Source: Tabrizicola sp.
GTDB taxonomy: Bacteria > Pseudomonadota > Alphaproteobacteria > Rhodobacterales > Rhodobacteraceae
Reading direction: 5' to 3'
Assembly: GCF_030373185.1 (NCBI RefSeq)
Contig: NZ_JAUCZH010000006.1
Span: 1 to 64,000 of the forward strand
DNA: 64,000 bases
The notes under the pieces were generated by a model. That model was not told the DNA's origin. It did no database searches and saw nothing but the letters and a program-made list of their open reading frames with translations. The translations under genes were made by a program, and so were the position numbers. Numbering within the stretch: the stretch's first letter is position 1; the number at the start of each line of letters is the position of its first letter. This document shows, in pieces, positions 1-7,179 of this stretch.

Positions 1-24
1 CTCGCCGCAACCGTCATGTTCTGG

Positions 25-465
25 CTATGAAACAAGAACGAGTCCTGACCCTAGTCTATGGAATTCTTCCTCAGTGAACCCGGTTGTTACTACACTTAGT
101 AGTTTTGTGTCCGCTATTATTTTGCTTGGAGGTTTGAACCGAAACCCGTTGCACATTTTTGCAAGGCGGAGAGAAACTGAGCCAACGTTTAATTGAAGTT
201 TCTCATCGTGGGTTGTGCCATCGACATGATCGACAATGATCTCAAATTTATCATAGCTACTGTATCCGTCCGTTTTAACTTCGATCTCTGTTAGATAAAC
301 AGGCCGAACGAAAACGTAAGTGAACCAACGCGACTTGCCCTCTAGTTGCTGTGTCGGGTCCGTTGAATTAATGAGAATTTCTTCTCGATTCCCCTTCCTT
401 GAGTAGAAATCAACAGTAATTGCATGTGGTGTCGCGATAACTGCTTGGTCGGCTGAATCGCTCAT
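25..465 (-). CDS. Hypothetical protein, 146 aa, AT-rich
   Basis: Complete ORF with an ATG at 465 and a TAG at 25-27. I do not recognise the family. The protein has no signal peptide or membrane segment. Its middle is rich in alternating hydrophobic/polar stretches (VYLTEIEVKTDGY, KFEIIVDHVDG) that suggest a beta-sandwich-like fold; that is inference. Base composition is clearly more AT-rich than every other gene here, and codon use (ATT, AAA, TTA-type codons) departs from its neighbours, which suggests horizontal acquisition. It stands alone, 127 bp upstream of the 3' end of the aldehyde dehydrogenase gene and on the same strand. What lies to its left is outside the window, so it could belong to an island there. 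Confidence 0.6.
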   Translation of the reverse strand: MSDSADQAVIATPHAITVDFYSRKGNREEILINSTDPTQQLEGKSRWFTYVFVRPVYLTEIEVKTDGYSSYDKFEIIVDHVDGTTHDEKLQLNVGSVSLRLAKMCNGFRFKPPSKIIADTKLLSVVTTGFTEEEFHRLGSGLVLVS

Positions 466-592
466 AAGATGTCACTGCTCCAAAAAACGTCTTGGCAGCA
501 GTGTGGAGAAGAACGACTCTTCTATCAAGAGCGATAGACTACATGCTCAAAGCACAGAAATTGACGAGCCCGAAGGAAACCCGACCCACTGG

Positions 593-2932
593 TCACTCCC
601 CATACGGCACCCAGACGGTCTTGACCTCGGTGGCGTGGGACAGGAACGTCCGGCCTTCGCCCTCGGGGCCCATCCAGTTCCGCGCCTTGCCGTGGTTGAC
701 CCAGGTGCGTTTGAGGTTTCCGGCGGCCTCGCGCTCGATGAGGGCGGAGAGGGGGTGGGAGGAGAAGCTCCACACCGCGTCGACGTCCATGTGGCCGGCG
801 AGGGATTTGGCGAGGTCTTGCGCCGGGCCGGTGACGATGTTGACGACTCCGGGGGGGACGTCTGAGGTGTCGAGAATCTGGTAGAAGTCGGTGGCTGACA
901 GGGGGGCGGTGCCGGGGACGAGGACCACGGTGTTGCCCATCGCGATGGCGGGGGCCATGAGGGAGATGAGGCCGAGGAGGGGGGCCTCATCGGGGCAGAG
1001 CGCGCCGATCACGCCGGTGGGTTCGTTCATCGCAAGGGCGATACCGCGGATCGGGACGGATTTGGCGTGGCCGTCGTATTTGTCGGCCCAGGCGGCGTAG
1101 GTGAAGAGGCGCTGGATGCTTGCGTCAACCTCGGCTGCGCCGGGTTTGCCGGTGAGGTCCTGGAGGCGGTTGGCGAACTCGGCGGCGCGGGCGGAGAGGT
1201 TTTCGGCGATGAAGTAGAGAACCTGGGCGCGGTTGTAGGCGGTGGTTTTGGCCCAGCCTTTGGCGGCGTGGGCGGCCTCGACCGCGTTCCTTATGTCCTT
1301 GCGGTTGCCGATGCCGACATGGCCGAGGAGTTTGCCCTTGGGGCTGAAGACGGGCTGCGAGTAGCCCGAGTCGGGGCGGGCCTGTTTGCCGCCGATGTAC
1401 ATCTTGGCGGTGCGGTCGATTGTGTCGACTTGTGGGTCTTGCGGGGCCGCTGGGGTGGTGACGGGTTTGAGGGTCGCGGGTTTGGCGGCGGGCTTGAGGT
1501 AGGCCATCAGGCCCTCCCATCCGCCCTCACGCCCGAAGCCGGATTCGCGGACGCCCCCGAAGCCTGCGGCTGCGTCGAAGAGGTTGGTGGCGTTGACCCA
1601 GACGACTCCGGCCTTGAGTTTGGGGGCGATGTCGAGGGCGAGGTTGATGTTCTCGGTCCAGAGGGTCGCGGCGAGGCCGTATTTCGTGTTGTTGGCGAGG
1701 GCGACGGCTTCCTCGGGCGTGCGGAAGGTCATGGCGACGAGGACGGGGCCGAAGATTTCTTCCTGCATCAGGGGGGAGGCGGTGCCGAGGCCGGTGATGA
1801 GGGTGGGGGGGTAGAAGGAGCCGTGCGCGGGAAGGGGGCAGGGGGCCTGGTAATGGTCGCCCTCGGGGTTTTCGCGCACGAGGCGAGTGATGGTGTCGAG
1901 TTGGATCGGGTCGACGATGGCGCCGATGTCGATGGCCTTGTCGAGGGGGTCTCCGACGCGGAGGCCGTCCATCCGGTGTTTCAGTTTGGCGTAGAAGCGG
2001 GGGGCGATGCCTTCTTGCACCAGCAGGCGGGAGCCGGCGCAGCAGACCTGGCCCTGGTTGAACCAGATCGCATCGACGAGGCCCTCGACCGCGCTGTCGA
2101 GGTCGGCGTCGTCGAAGACGATGTAGGGGGATTTGCCGCCGAGTTCGAGGGTGAGGGCCTTGCCGGTGCCTGCGGTGGCCTGACGGATGCGCTTGCCGAC
2201 GGAGGTGGAGCCGGTGAAGGCGATCTTGTCGACTTCGGCGTCTACCAGCGCGGCACCAGTGCTGCCGTCGCCCGTGATGATGTTGAGCACACCCTTGGGC
2301 AGGCCCGCCTCGCGCGAGATTTCAGCGAAGAGGAGGGCGGTGAGGGGGGTGTATTCGGCGGGTTTGAGGACGATGGTGTTGCCAGCGGCCAGCGCCGGGG
2401 CGACCTTCCAGGCGAGCATCAGGAGCGGAAAGTTCCAGGGGATGATGGCTCCGCAGACGCCCAGCGGTGTCAGGTCGGGGTGTTCGGAGGGAAGGAGCTG
2501 GGCGAGGCCTGCGTGGTAGGAGAAGTGGCGGGCAACGAGGGGGATGTCGATGTCGCGCGACTCGCGGATCGGTTTGCCGTTGTCGAGGGTTTCCAGCACG
2601 GCGAGGAGGCGGGCGTGTTTCTGGGTGAGTCTGGCCAGCGCATAAAGGTATTGCGCGCGCTTGTGGGCGGGGAGTTTGGCCCATTTCGGTTGGGCGCGGC
2701 GGGCGGACTGGACGGCCGTTGCAACGTCGTCGGGGGTGCCTTGGGCGATCTGCGCGAGGGGTTTTCCTGTGGCGGGGTTGGTGGTGGTGAAGCTGGCACC
2801 GGGTTTGGTGAAGCCGCCGTCGATGAAGTGGCCGAACGTGCCGTTGTGCTTGGCGATCCATGCCAGCGCCTCGGACGCGGATTCGGGGGCGGGGCCGTAG
2901 GCCATGCTGTCGAAGATTTCCTTTATGGTCAT
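593..2932 (-). CDS. Aldehyde dehydrogenase, ALDH16-type double domain
   Basis: NAD(P)-dependent oxidation of an aldehyde, 779 aa. The N-terminal domain (about 40-500) is a full ALDH: IPWNFPLLML cofactor region, Glu263 in TLELGGKSP, and the nucleophile Cys297 in NQGQVCCAG. The C-terminal domain (about 530-779) repeats the ALDH coenzyme-binding half (GVIGALCPDEAPLLGL, AMGNTVVLVP) but has no cysteine loop, so it is a pseudo-domain. That architecture and length are those of family ALDH16, known from bacteria including Rhodobacteraceae. The start is the ATG at 2932, preceded by AGGAC; upstream codons in the same frame look untranslated. It lies 163 bp downstream of deoC on the same strand, with a family A repeat between. 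DeoC releases acetaldehyde, so acetaldehyde oxidation is a plausible role, but substrate is inference. Confidence 0.9.
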   Translation of the reverse strand: MTIKEIFDSMAYGPAPESASEALAWIAKHNGTFGHFIDGGFTKPGASFTTTNPATGKPLAQIAQGTPDDVATAVQSARRAQPKWAKLPAHKRAQYLYALARLTQKHARLLAVLETLDNGKPIRESRDIDIPLVARHFSYHAGLAQLLPSEHPDLTPLGVCGAIIPWNFPLLMLAWKVAPALAAGNTIVLKPAEYTPLTALLFAEISREAGLPKGVLNIITGDGSTGAALVDAEVDKIAFTGSTSVGKRIRQATAGTGKALTLELGGKSPYIVFDDADLDSAVEGLVDAIWFNQGQVCCAGSRLLVQEGIAPRFYAKLKHRMDGLRVGDPLDKAIDIGAIVDPIQLDTITRLVRENPEGDHYQAPCPLPAHGSFYPPTLITGLGTASPLMQEEIFGPVLVAMTFRTPEEAVALANNTKYGLAATLWTENINLALDIAPKLKAGVVWVNATNLFDAAAGFGGVRESGFGREGGWEGLMAYLKPAAKPATLKPVTTPAAPQDPQVDTIDRTAKMYIGGKQARPDSGYSQPVFSPKGKLLGHVGIGNRKDIRNAVEAAHAAKGWAKTTAYNRAQVLYFIAENLSARAAEFANRLQDLTGKPGAAEVDASIQRLFTYAAWADKYDGHAKSVPIRGIALAMNEPTGVIGALCPDEAPLLGLISLMAPAIAMGNTVVLVPGTAPLSATDFYQILDTSDVPPGVVNIVTGPAQDLAKSLAGHMDVDAVWSFSSHPLSALIEREAAGNLKRTWVNHGKARNWMGPEGEGRTFLSHATEVKTVWVPYGE

Positions 2933-3048
2933 GGGCGTTTGTCCTGACTGGCCGTCGCGCGGGTGGGGGCGGTTTTCAGATTGAGCGGCTGCGCCGCAAA
3001 CCATTTGTCTCGCCTTTTGCGCGTGAAGGACGCGCAACGGCTCGGGAT

Positions 3049-3080
3049 GCCTCCGGCGGGAGTATTTTTTAAAAGAGCAA
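3049..3080 (+). repeat. Dispersed intergenic repeat, family A, copy 1
   Basis: CTCCGGCGGGAG followed by TATTTTTT and AAAAGAGCAA. The first part can fold into a short stem (CTCC/GGAG), followed by a T-run, so it could act as a weak terminator reading rightwards. It sits between deoC and the aldehyde dehydrogenase gene, which are both read leftwards, so on the transcript it appears as the complement. Two more copies lie at 10393-10424 (+) and 10456-10486 (-). Confidence 0.7.
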
Positions 3081-3095
3081 ATGGGGGCATGGGGG

Positions 3096-4085
3096 TTAGC
3101 CCATCGCGTGACGGAAGCCGGCCGAGTAGTTGCCGGTGAGGTGGTGTTCGAGTTGGCGTTCGATGTCGCCGAGGAGGCTGGAGGCGCCGAAGCGGAAGAG
3201 ATCGGGTTGCAGCCAGGCGTGGCCGAGTTCGTCTTTCATCAAGGCAAGGTAGACCAGCGCATCCTTGGCCTTGGCGATGCCGCCTGCGGGCTTGTAGCCG
3301 ACCTTGAAGCCGGTGCGCGCCTCATAGTCGCGGATGCAACGGATCATGGTGAGGCTGACGGGGAGCGTCGCGTTGACGCCCTCTTTCCCGGTCGAGGTCT
3401 TGATGAAATCGGCCCCGGCCATCATGCAGATGAGGCTGGCGCGGGCGACGTTCCTGAGGGTGCCAAGTTCGCCGGTGGCGAGGATGGCTTTCACATGCGC
3501 ATCGCCGCAGGCTGCGCGCATTTCCGCCATTTCGTCGTAAAGGGCCTGCCAGTCTTGTGTCAGGACGTGGCGGCGGGAGATGACGATGTCAATCTCACGC
3601 GCCCCGGCGCGGACGCTTTCGCCGATTTCCATGATGCGGAGTTTGTAGGGCGACAGGCCTGCGGGAAAGCCGGTGGAGACGGCGGCGACGGGGATGCTGG
3701 TCCCCTCCAAAGCACGGACGGCGGTTTCGACCATCTCGTGGTAGACGCAGACTGCGCCGGTGGTGAGGCCCTGCATCCCCAGCTTTTCCAGCATCCAGGG
3801 TGCGACGGGCTGGCGGGCCTTGGCACACAGACGCTGGACGCGACCGGTCGTGTCGTCGCCCGAAAGGGTGGTGAGGTCGATGAGGCTGATCGCCTTCAAA
3901 AGCCAGGCGGCCTGAAATTCCTTTTTCACCGAGCGTCGGCCGGGCAAGGAGGCGGCGCGGCGTTCGATGGCGGAGGTGTTGGCCTGGACGGCGGCCACCC
4001 AGTCCAGATCCAGTGCCATGCCGGGATTGCGGGCATGGGTAACCTGCGGCAGAAGGCCCTGTGCGGGTGGTGTCAGCGTTTCCAT
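3096..4085 (-). CDS. deoC: Deoxyribose-phosphate aldolase
   Basis: Cleaves 2-deoxyribose 5-phosphate to glyceraldehyde 3-phosphate and acetaldehyde in deoxynucleoside breakdown (cytoplasm), 330 aa. The three catalytic residues of the class I aldolase are recognisable: Asp166 (EIDIVIS), the Schiff-base Lys229 (DFIKTSTGKEG) and Lys265 (GYKPAGG). The protein is longer at the N-terminus than the ~260 aa E. coli enzyme, matching the long DeoC subfamily. The ATG at 4085 is chosen because a strong GGAGGGGG lies just upstream; the frame stays open 24 nt further without a better site. The aldehyde dehydrogenase follows on the same strand. No other deo genes are in the window. Confidence 0.95.
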   Translation of the reverse strand: METLTPPAQGLLPQVTHARNPGMALDLDWVAAVQANTSAIERRAASLPGRRSVKKEFQAAWLLKAISLIDLTTLSGDDTTGRVQRLCAKARQPVAPWMLEKLGMQGLTTGAVCVYHEMVETAVRALEGTSIPVAAVSTGFPAGLSPYKLRIMEIGESVRAGAREIDIVISRRHVLTQDWQALYDEMAEMRAACGDAHVKAILATGELGTLRNVARASLICMMAGADFIKTSTGKEGVNATLPVSLTMIRCIRDYEARTGFKVGYKPAGGIAKAKDALVYLALMKDELGHAWLQPDLFRFGASSLLGDIERQLEHHLTGNYSAGFRHAMG

Positions 4086-4169
4086 CGGGATCCCCCTCCG
4101 CCCAGCCAAGTGATCCCGGCGACGATGCCATGCGCGGCGCGGGCGGGCAAGGGGTGGGCTTGGCGAAAA

Positions 4170-4185
4170 TTGACCGTGTGGTCAA
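4170..4185. promoter_or_regulatory. Candidate TetR-type operator upstream of deoC
   Basis: TTGACC-GTGT-GGTCAA is a perfect 6+6 inverted repeat in an A/T-rich patch, located immediately past the mrpG stop codon and about 85 bp upstream of the deoC start. Palindromes of the form TTGACCNNNNGGTCAA are typical of operators bound by TetR-family repressors. The cognate regulator is not adjacent. Assignment to deoC rather than to mrpG readthrough is inference from position. Confidence 0.5.
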
Positions 4186-4188
4186 ATT

Positions 4189-4566
4189 TCATGGATCGGG
4201 GCGTTCCTCACCCAAGGTGGCCCAGGGGTGGCCGGTGCCGGTCTCTGGCAGGGTGGCGGGGTCTTCGTGGCGCAAAAGCAGGGTCTTTGCCAGAAACAGC
4301 GCCGTGATCGGCGCGGTCAAGAGCAGGAAGATGGTGATCAGAAGTTCCTGCCAGCTGATGCCGCCGCCTTGGGGCAGCATGTCCAGCGCCGATACCAGAA
4401 GGGCCGCGCCAACCCCGATCGTGGTGGCCTTGGTGGGCGCATGCAGGCGCTGCATCGGTTCGGGCAGGCGTAGCAGGCCGTAGCTGCCAACGAGCGCGAA
4501 GATGCCGCCGCCGACAAGGATTGCCGCAAGGAAAAGCTCTACCGCCAGTTCAAAGGTCTGGGTCAT
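4189..4566 (-). CDS. mrpG: Na+/H+ antiporter subunit G (MnhG/PhaG)
   Basis: Small membrane subunit (125 aa) of the multisubunit cation/proton antiporter. It contains three hydrophobic segments and the family signature SYGLLRLPEPMQRLHAPTKA, followed by TTIGVGAALL. The ATG at 4566 overlaps the TGA of mrpF (ATGA), so translation is coupled. The last gene of the operon. The C-terminus (HEDPATLPETGTGHPW) is a hydrophilic tail. Confidence 0.93.
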   Translation of the reverse strand: MTQTFELAVELFLAAILVGGGIFALVGSYGLLRLPEPMQRLHAPTKATTIGVGAALLVSALDMLPQGGGISWQELLITIFLLLTAPITALFLAKTLLLRHEDPATLPETGTGHPWATLGEERPDP

Positions 4567-4835
4567 TCGATGATGCTCCCCCGCAGGATGTATTTGCAAT
4601 AGGCCACGGTGCCGACAAAGCCGGTCAGCGCCAGCAGCACCGCCGCCTCAAGGTAAAGGCCGGTGCCGGACCAGACCCCGTAAAGCACCACCAGTGCGAT
4701 GGCGTTTACCGTGATGGTGTCAAGCGTCAGGATGCGGTCGGTGATCGTGGGGGCGTTGAAGAGCCGCACCAGATTGAGGAGCAGGGCAAGGCCGATGCAG
4801 CCCAGCATGAAGATCAGGGCATAAGTCAGGATCAT
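4563..4835 (-). CDS. mrpF: Na+/H+ antiporter subunit F (MnhF/PhaF)
   Basis: Membrane subunit of 90 aa with three predicted helices and the motif GPTITDRI-like NAPTITDRILTLDTI, typical of MrpF. The ATG at 4835 overlaps the TGA of mrpE and its own TGA overlaps the mrpG start, both as ATGA. Position between E and G is the canonical order. Confidence 0.93.
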   Translation of the reverse strand: MILTYALIFMLGCIGLALLLNLVRLFNAPTITDRILTLDTITVNAIALVVLYGVWSGTGLYLEAAVLLALTGFVGTVAYCKYILRGSIIE

Positions 4836-5323
4836 TCGAAAATCCTTTTCAAACGGGCCTCGTAGCGGGCCTTGATGGTGTCGCGCACCTCGTCGGGGTC
4901 GGGGGCATGCAGGGAATGGACCAGAAGCGCCTTGCCACAGGCCGACATGTCGGAACTGACGGTGCCGGGGGTCATGGTGATGGTGCCGGCGAGAAGCGAG
5001 ATCGCCTCGGGTGAGCGCAGGTCGAGGGGGATCGTCACCCAAGCCGACCGGATCTTGGCCTTGGGCATGAAAAGCACGATCCGTGCGACCTGAAAATTGG
5101 CCACGATCACATCCCACATCACCAGCGCCGTATAGGCCAGAAGGCCGAGCGGGCGGCGGATGATGGGCCGGTCGGGCCACCATGCCGAGGTGAGGTGCGG
5201 CAGGATGGTGCCAAGGAACACTGCCATCACCAGACTGCCGACCTTGATCTGGTTGACCAGAAGGAACCACAGCACAATCAGCGTCAGCGTCAGGTAGGGG
5301 TGGGGGAAGAGGCGTCTGAGCAT
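4832..5323 (-). CDS. mrpE: Na+/H+ antiporter subunit E (MnhE/PhaE)
   Basis: 163 aa membrane subunit. Two N-terminal helices (LTLTLIVLWFLLV, GSLVMAVFLGTILPHL) precede the conserved cytoplasmic part with LLAGTITMTPGTVSSDM, the MrpE hallmark, and a C-terminal HALHAPDPDEVRD-like stretch. It begins 3 bp after the mrpD stop and overlaps mrpF by 4 bp. Confidence 0.93.
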   Translation of the reverse strand: MLRRLFPHPYLTLTLIVLWFLLVNQIKVGSLVMAVFLGTILPHLTSAWWPDRPIIRRPLGLLAYTALVMWDVIVANFQVARIVLFMPKAKIRSAWVTIPLDLRSPEAISLLAGTITMTPGTVSSDMSACGKALLVHSLHAPDPDEVRDTIKARYEARLKRIFE

Positions 5324-5326
5324 GGC

Positions 5327-6832
5327 TTAACCCTCCTGTCCGAGGCGCGCGGCGGCGATATAGCTTTCGGGGGCGTGCAAGGTTCGGGCGGTTTCGGCCA
5401 TCCAGTCGGTGATCGGCCCGGCAAGGACCGTCAGCGCGACGAGTGCGGCCAGAAGGCCGAAGGTGGCGGTGAAGGCCAGCCCGTCTGCGCGCGGGTCTTC
5501 TGGCTGGGCTTCAAGGGCGCTGGCCTTCCAGAACAGGCGCGACCCGGCGCGGGCATAGCCGAGGATCATCAGGAAGGACGACCCAAGCACCACCGACCAG
5601 ACCAGCGCGGTCTGGGCGCGGAAGGCGTCAAGGATCAGCAGCTTGCCGATGAAGCCTGACAGGGGCGGCATGCCGGCCATGGCGACGGCTCCGGCCAGAA
5701 ACAGCGCCGAGATCAGCCCGGCTTGCGCAATGGGGGGGGCGGTGTCGTCCAGCCGGGCATGGGTGCGGCGGCGGGTGACCAGATCGGCCACCAGAAACAG
5801 AATGGCCGTCGCAAGGGTCGAATGGACCATGTAGTAAAGCGCCGCCGCCGTGGTTTGCGGGGTGAAGGCGCCAATCGCAACAAAGGCAGTCCCCATCGAG
5901 GCGATGCCGCCAAAGGCCACCAGCCGGGGCAGGGTGGTCGCGCCAAGCACGCCGACTGCGCCCACCACCAGCGTCACAAGGCCCGCAGGCAGGATCAGGC
6001 TGGACAGAAGGTCTCCGGTTGCGGGCAGGTCGGGTGGGAAGACCAGCGTGCCAAAGCGCAGCGCAGCATAGGCGCCGACCTTGGTCATTACAGCAAACAT
6101 CGCCGCGACCACGCCGGGTGCGTTGGCATAGGTGCCGGGCAACCAGAACTGGAGCGGCACCAGCGCGCCCTTGATCGCGAAGACCATGATCAGCATCACC
6201 GCCGCCACGCGCAGAAGGGCGGTATCGCCTTCGGGCAGGTCAGGCAGTTTTGCCGCAAGATCGGCCATGTTGAGCGTGCCGGTCACCCCGTAGATCAGCG
6301 CGAGCGCGATCAGGAACAGAGAGGAGCCGAACAGGTTGAAGGCCACATACTGAATGCCCGCCCGGGTGCGGGTTGCCCCGCCGCCGTGGATCATCAGGCC
6401 GTATGAGGCGATCAGCAGCACCTCGAAGAAGACGAACAGGTTGAAGGCGTCGCCGGTCAGGAAGGCCCCGGCGATCCCCATCAGCAGAAATTGCAGAAGC
6501 GGGTGGAAATGCGCGCCTTTTCTGTCCCAGCCTGATCCGATGGCGTAAAGCACCACCGCCAGCGCCAGCACCGCCAGCAGGGCGACCATCATCGCCGAGA
6601 GCCGGTCCAGAACCAGCGCGATCCCGAACGGGGCGGGCCAGTCGCCAAGGAAGTAAGCCTCGGGGCCATGGGTAGTGGCCGACCACAGCAGCGCCAGCGC
6701 GATGGCGTTCAGCGCCAGAATGGCGGCCACATTGGCGACGCGTTGCAGCAGAAGGTCGCCGCGCATCGTGATGATCATCAGGGCGCCAACCAGCGAGGGC
6801 AGCACGACCGGGGCAATGATCCAGTGGTTCAT
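5327..6832 (-). CDS. mrpD: Na+/H+ antiporter subunit D (MnhD/PhaD)
   Basis: 501 aa polytopic membrane protein homologous to complex I antiporter-like subunits (NuoM/N). Visible marks are FFEVLLIASYGLMIHGGG with the helix 5 glutamate, KGALVPLQFWLPGTYANAPG with the helix 7 lysine, and MAGMPPLSGFIGKLLIL. It is part of the proton path. The ATG at 6832 overlaps the mrpC TGA (ATGA). Confidence 0.96.
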   Translation of the reverse strand: MNHWIIAPVVLPSLVGALMIITMRGDLLLQRVANVAAILALNAIALALLWSATTHGPEAYFLGDWPAPFGIALVLDRLSAMMVALLAVLALAVVLYAIGSGWDRKGAHFHPLLQFLLMGIAGAFLTGDAFNLFVFFEVLLIASYGLMIHGGGATRTRAGIQYVAFNLFGSSLFLIALALIYGVTGTLNMADLAAKLPDLPEGDTALLRVAAVMLIMVFAIKGALVPLQFWLPGTYANAPGVVAAMFAVMTKVGAYAALRFGTLVFPPDLPATGDLLSSLILPAGLVTLVVGAVGVLGATTLPRLVAFGGIASMGTAFVAIGAFTPQTTAAALYYMVHSTLATAILFLVADLVTRRRTHARLDDTAPPIAQAGLISALFLAGAVAMAGMPPLSGFIGKLLILDAFRAQTALVWSVVLGSSFLMILGYARAGSRLFWKASALEAQPEDPRADGLAFTATFGLLAALVALTVLAGPITDWMAETARTLHAPESYIAAARLGQEG

Positions 6833-7179
6833 GCCTTGTCCTCCGCCGTGTCGGTATCACCGGCGGCCATGTTCACCCGGTCATGCCCGGCCTCCAGATG
6901 GCCGCCGATGGCCATCATCATGACGACAGCCGTCATCCCGAAGGAAATCACGATCGCCGTCAGGACCAGCGCCTGCGGCAAGGGGTCGGCGTAAACCTCA
7001 CCGGTGCCGATGATCGGCGCGCGGTTCGTGGCCAGCCTGCCCGCAGTGAACAGGAACACGTTGACCCCGTAGCTGAGGAAGGTCAGCCCAAGGATCACCG
7101 GAAAGGTGCGAAGCCGCAGGATCAGATAGATGCCGACGGCAGTGAACATGCCGATGGCCGATGCAACCAGCGCTTCCAT
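6829..7179 (-). CDS. mrpC: Na+/H+ antiporter subunit C (MnhC/PhaC)
   Basis: 116 aa membrane subunit homologous to NuoK. Three helices are visible, with GIYLILRLRTFPVILGLTFLSYGVNVFLF and, near the C-terminus, DPLPQALVLTAIVI, the MrpC signature. The start overlaps the stop of mrpAB by ATGA. Confidence 0.95.
   Translation of the reverse strand: MEALVASAIGMFTAVGIYLILRLRTFPVILGLTFLSYGVNVFLFTAGRLATNRAPIIGTGEVYADPLPQALVLTAIVISFGMTAVVMMMAIGGHLEAGHDRVNMAAGDTDTAEDKA

Noticed and set aside
1067-2947. Long open frame (over 600 codons) on the plus strand across the aldehyde dehydrogenase gene
   Set aside because: Antisense frame of a high-GC gene; the translation is Gly/Val/Asp-rich with no family features, while the minus strand gives a complete ALDH.
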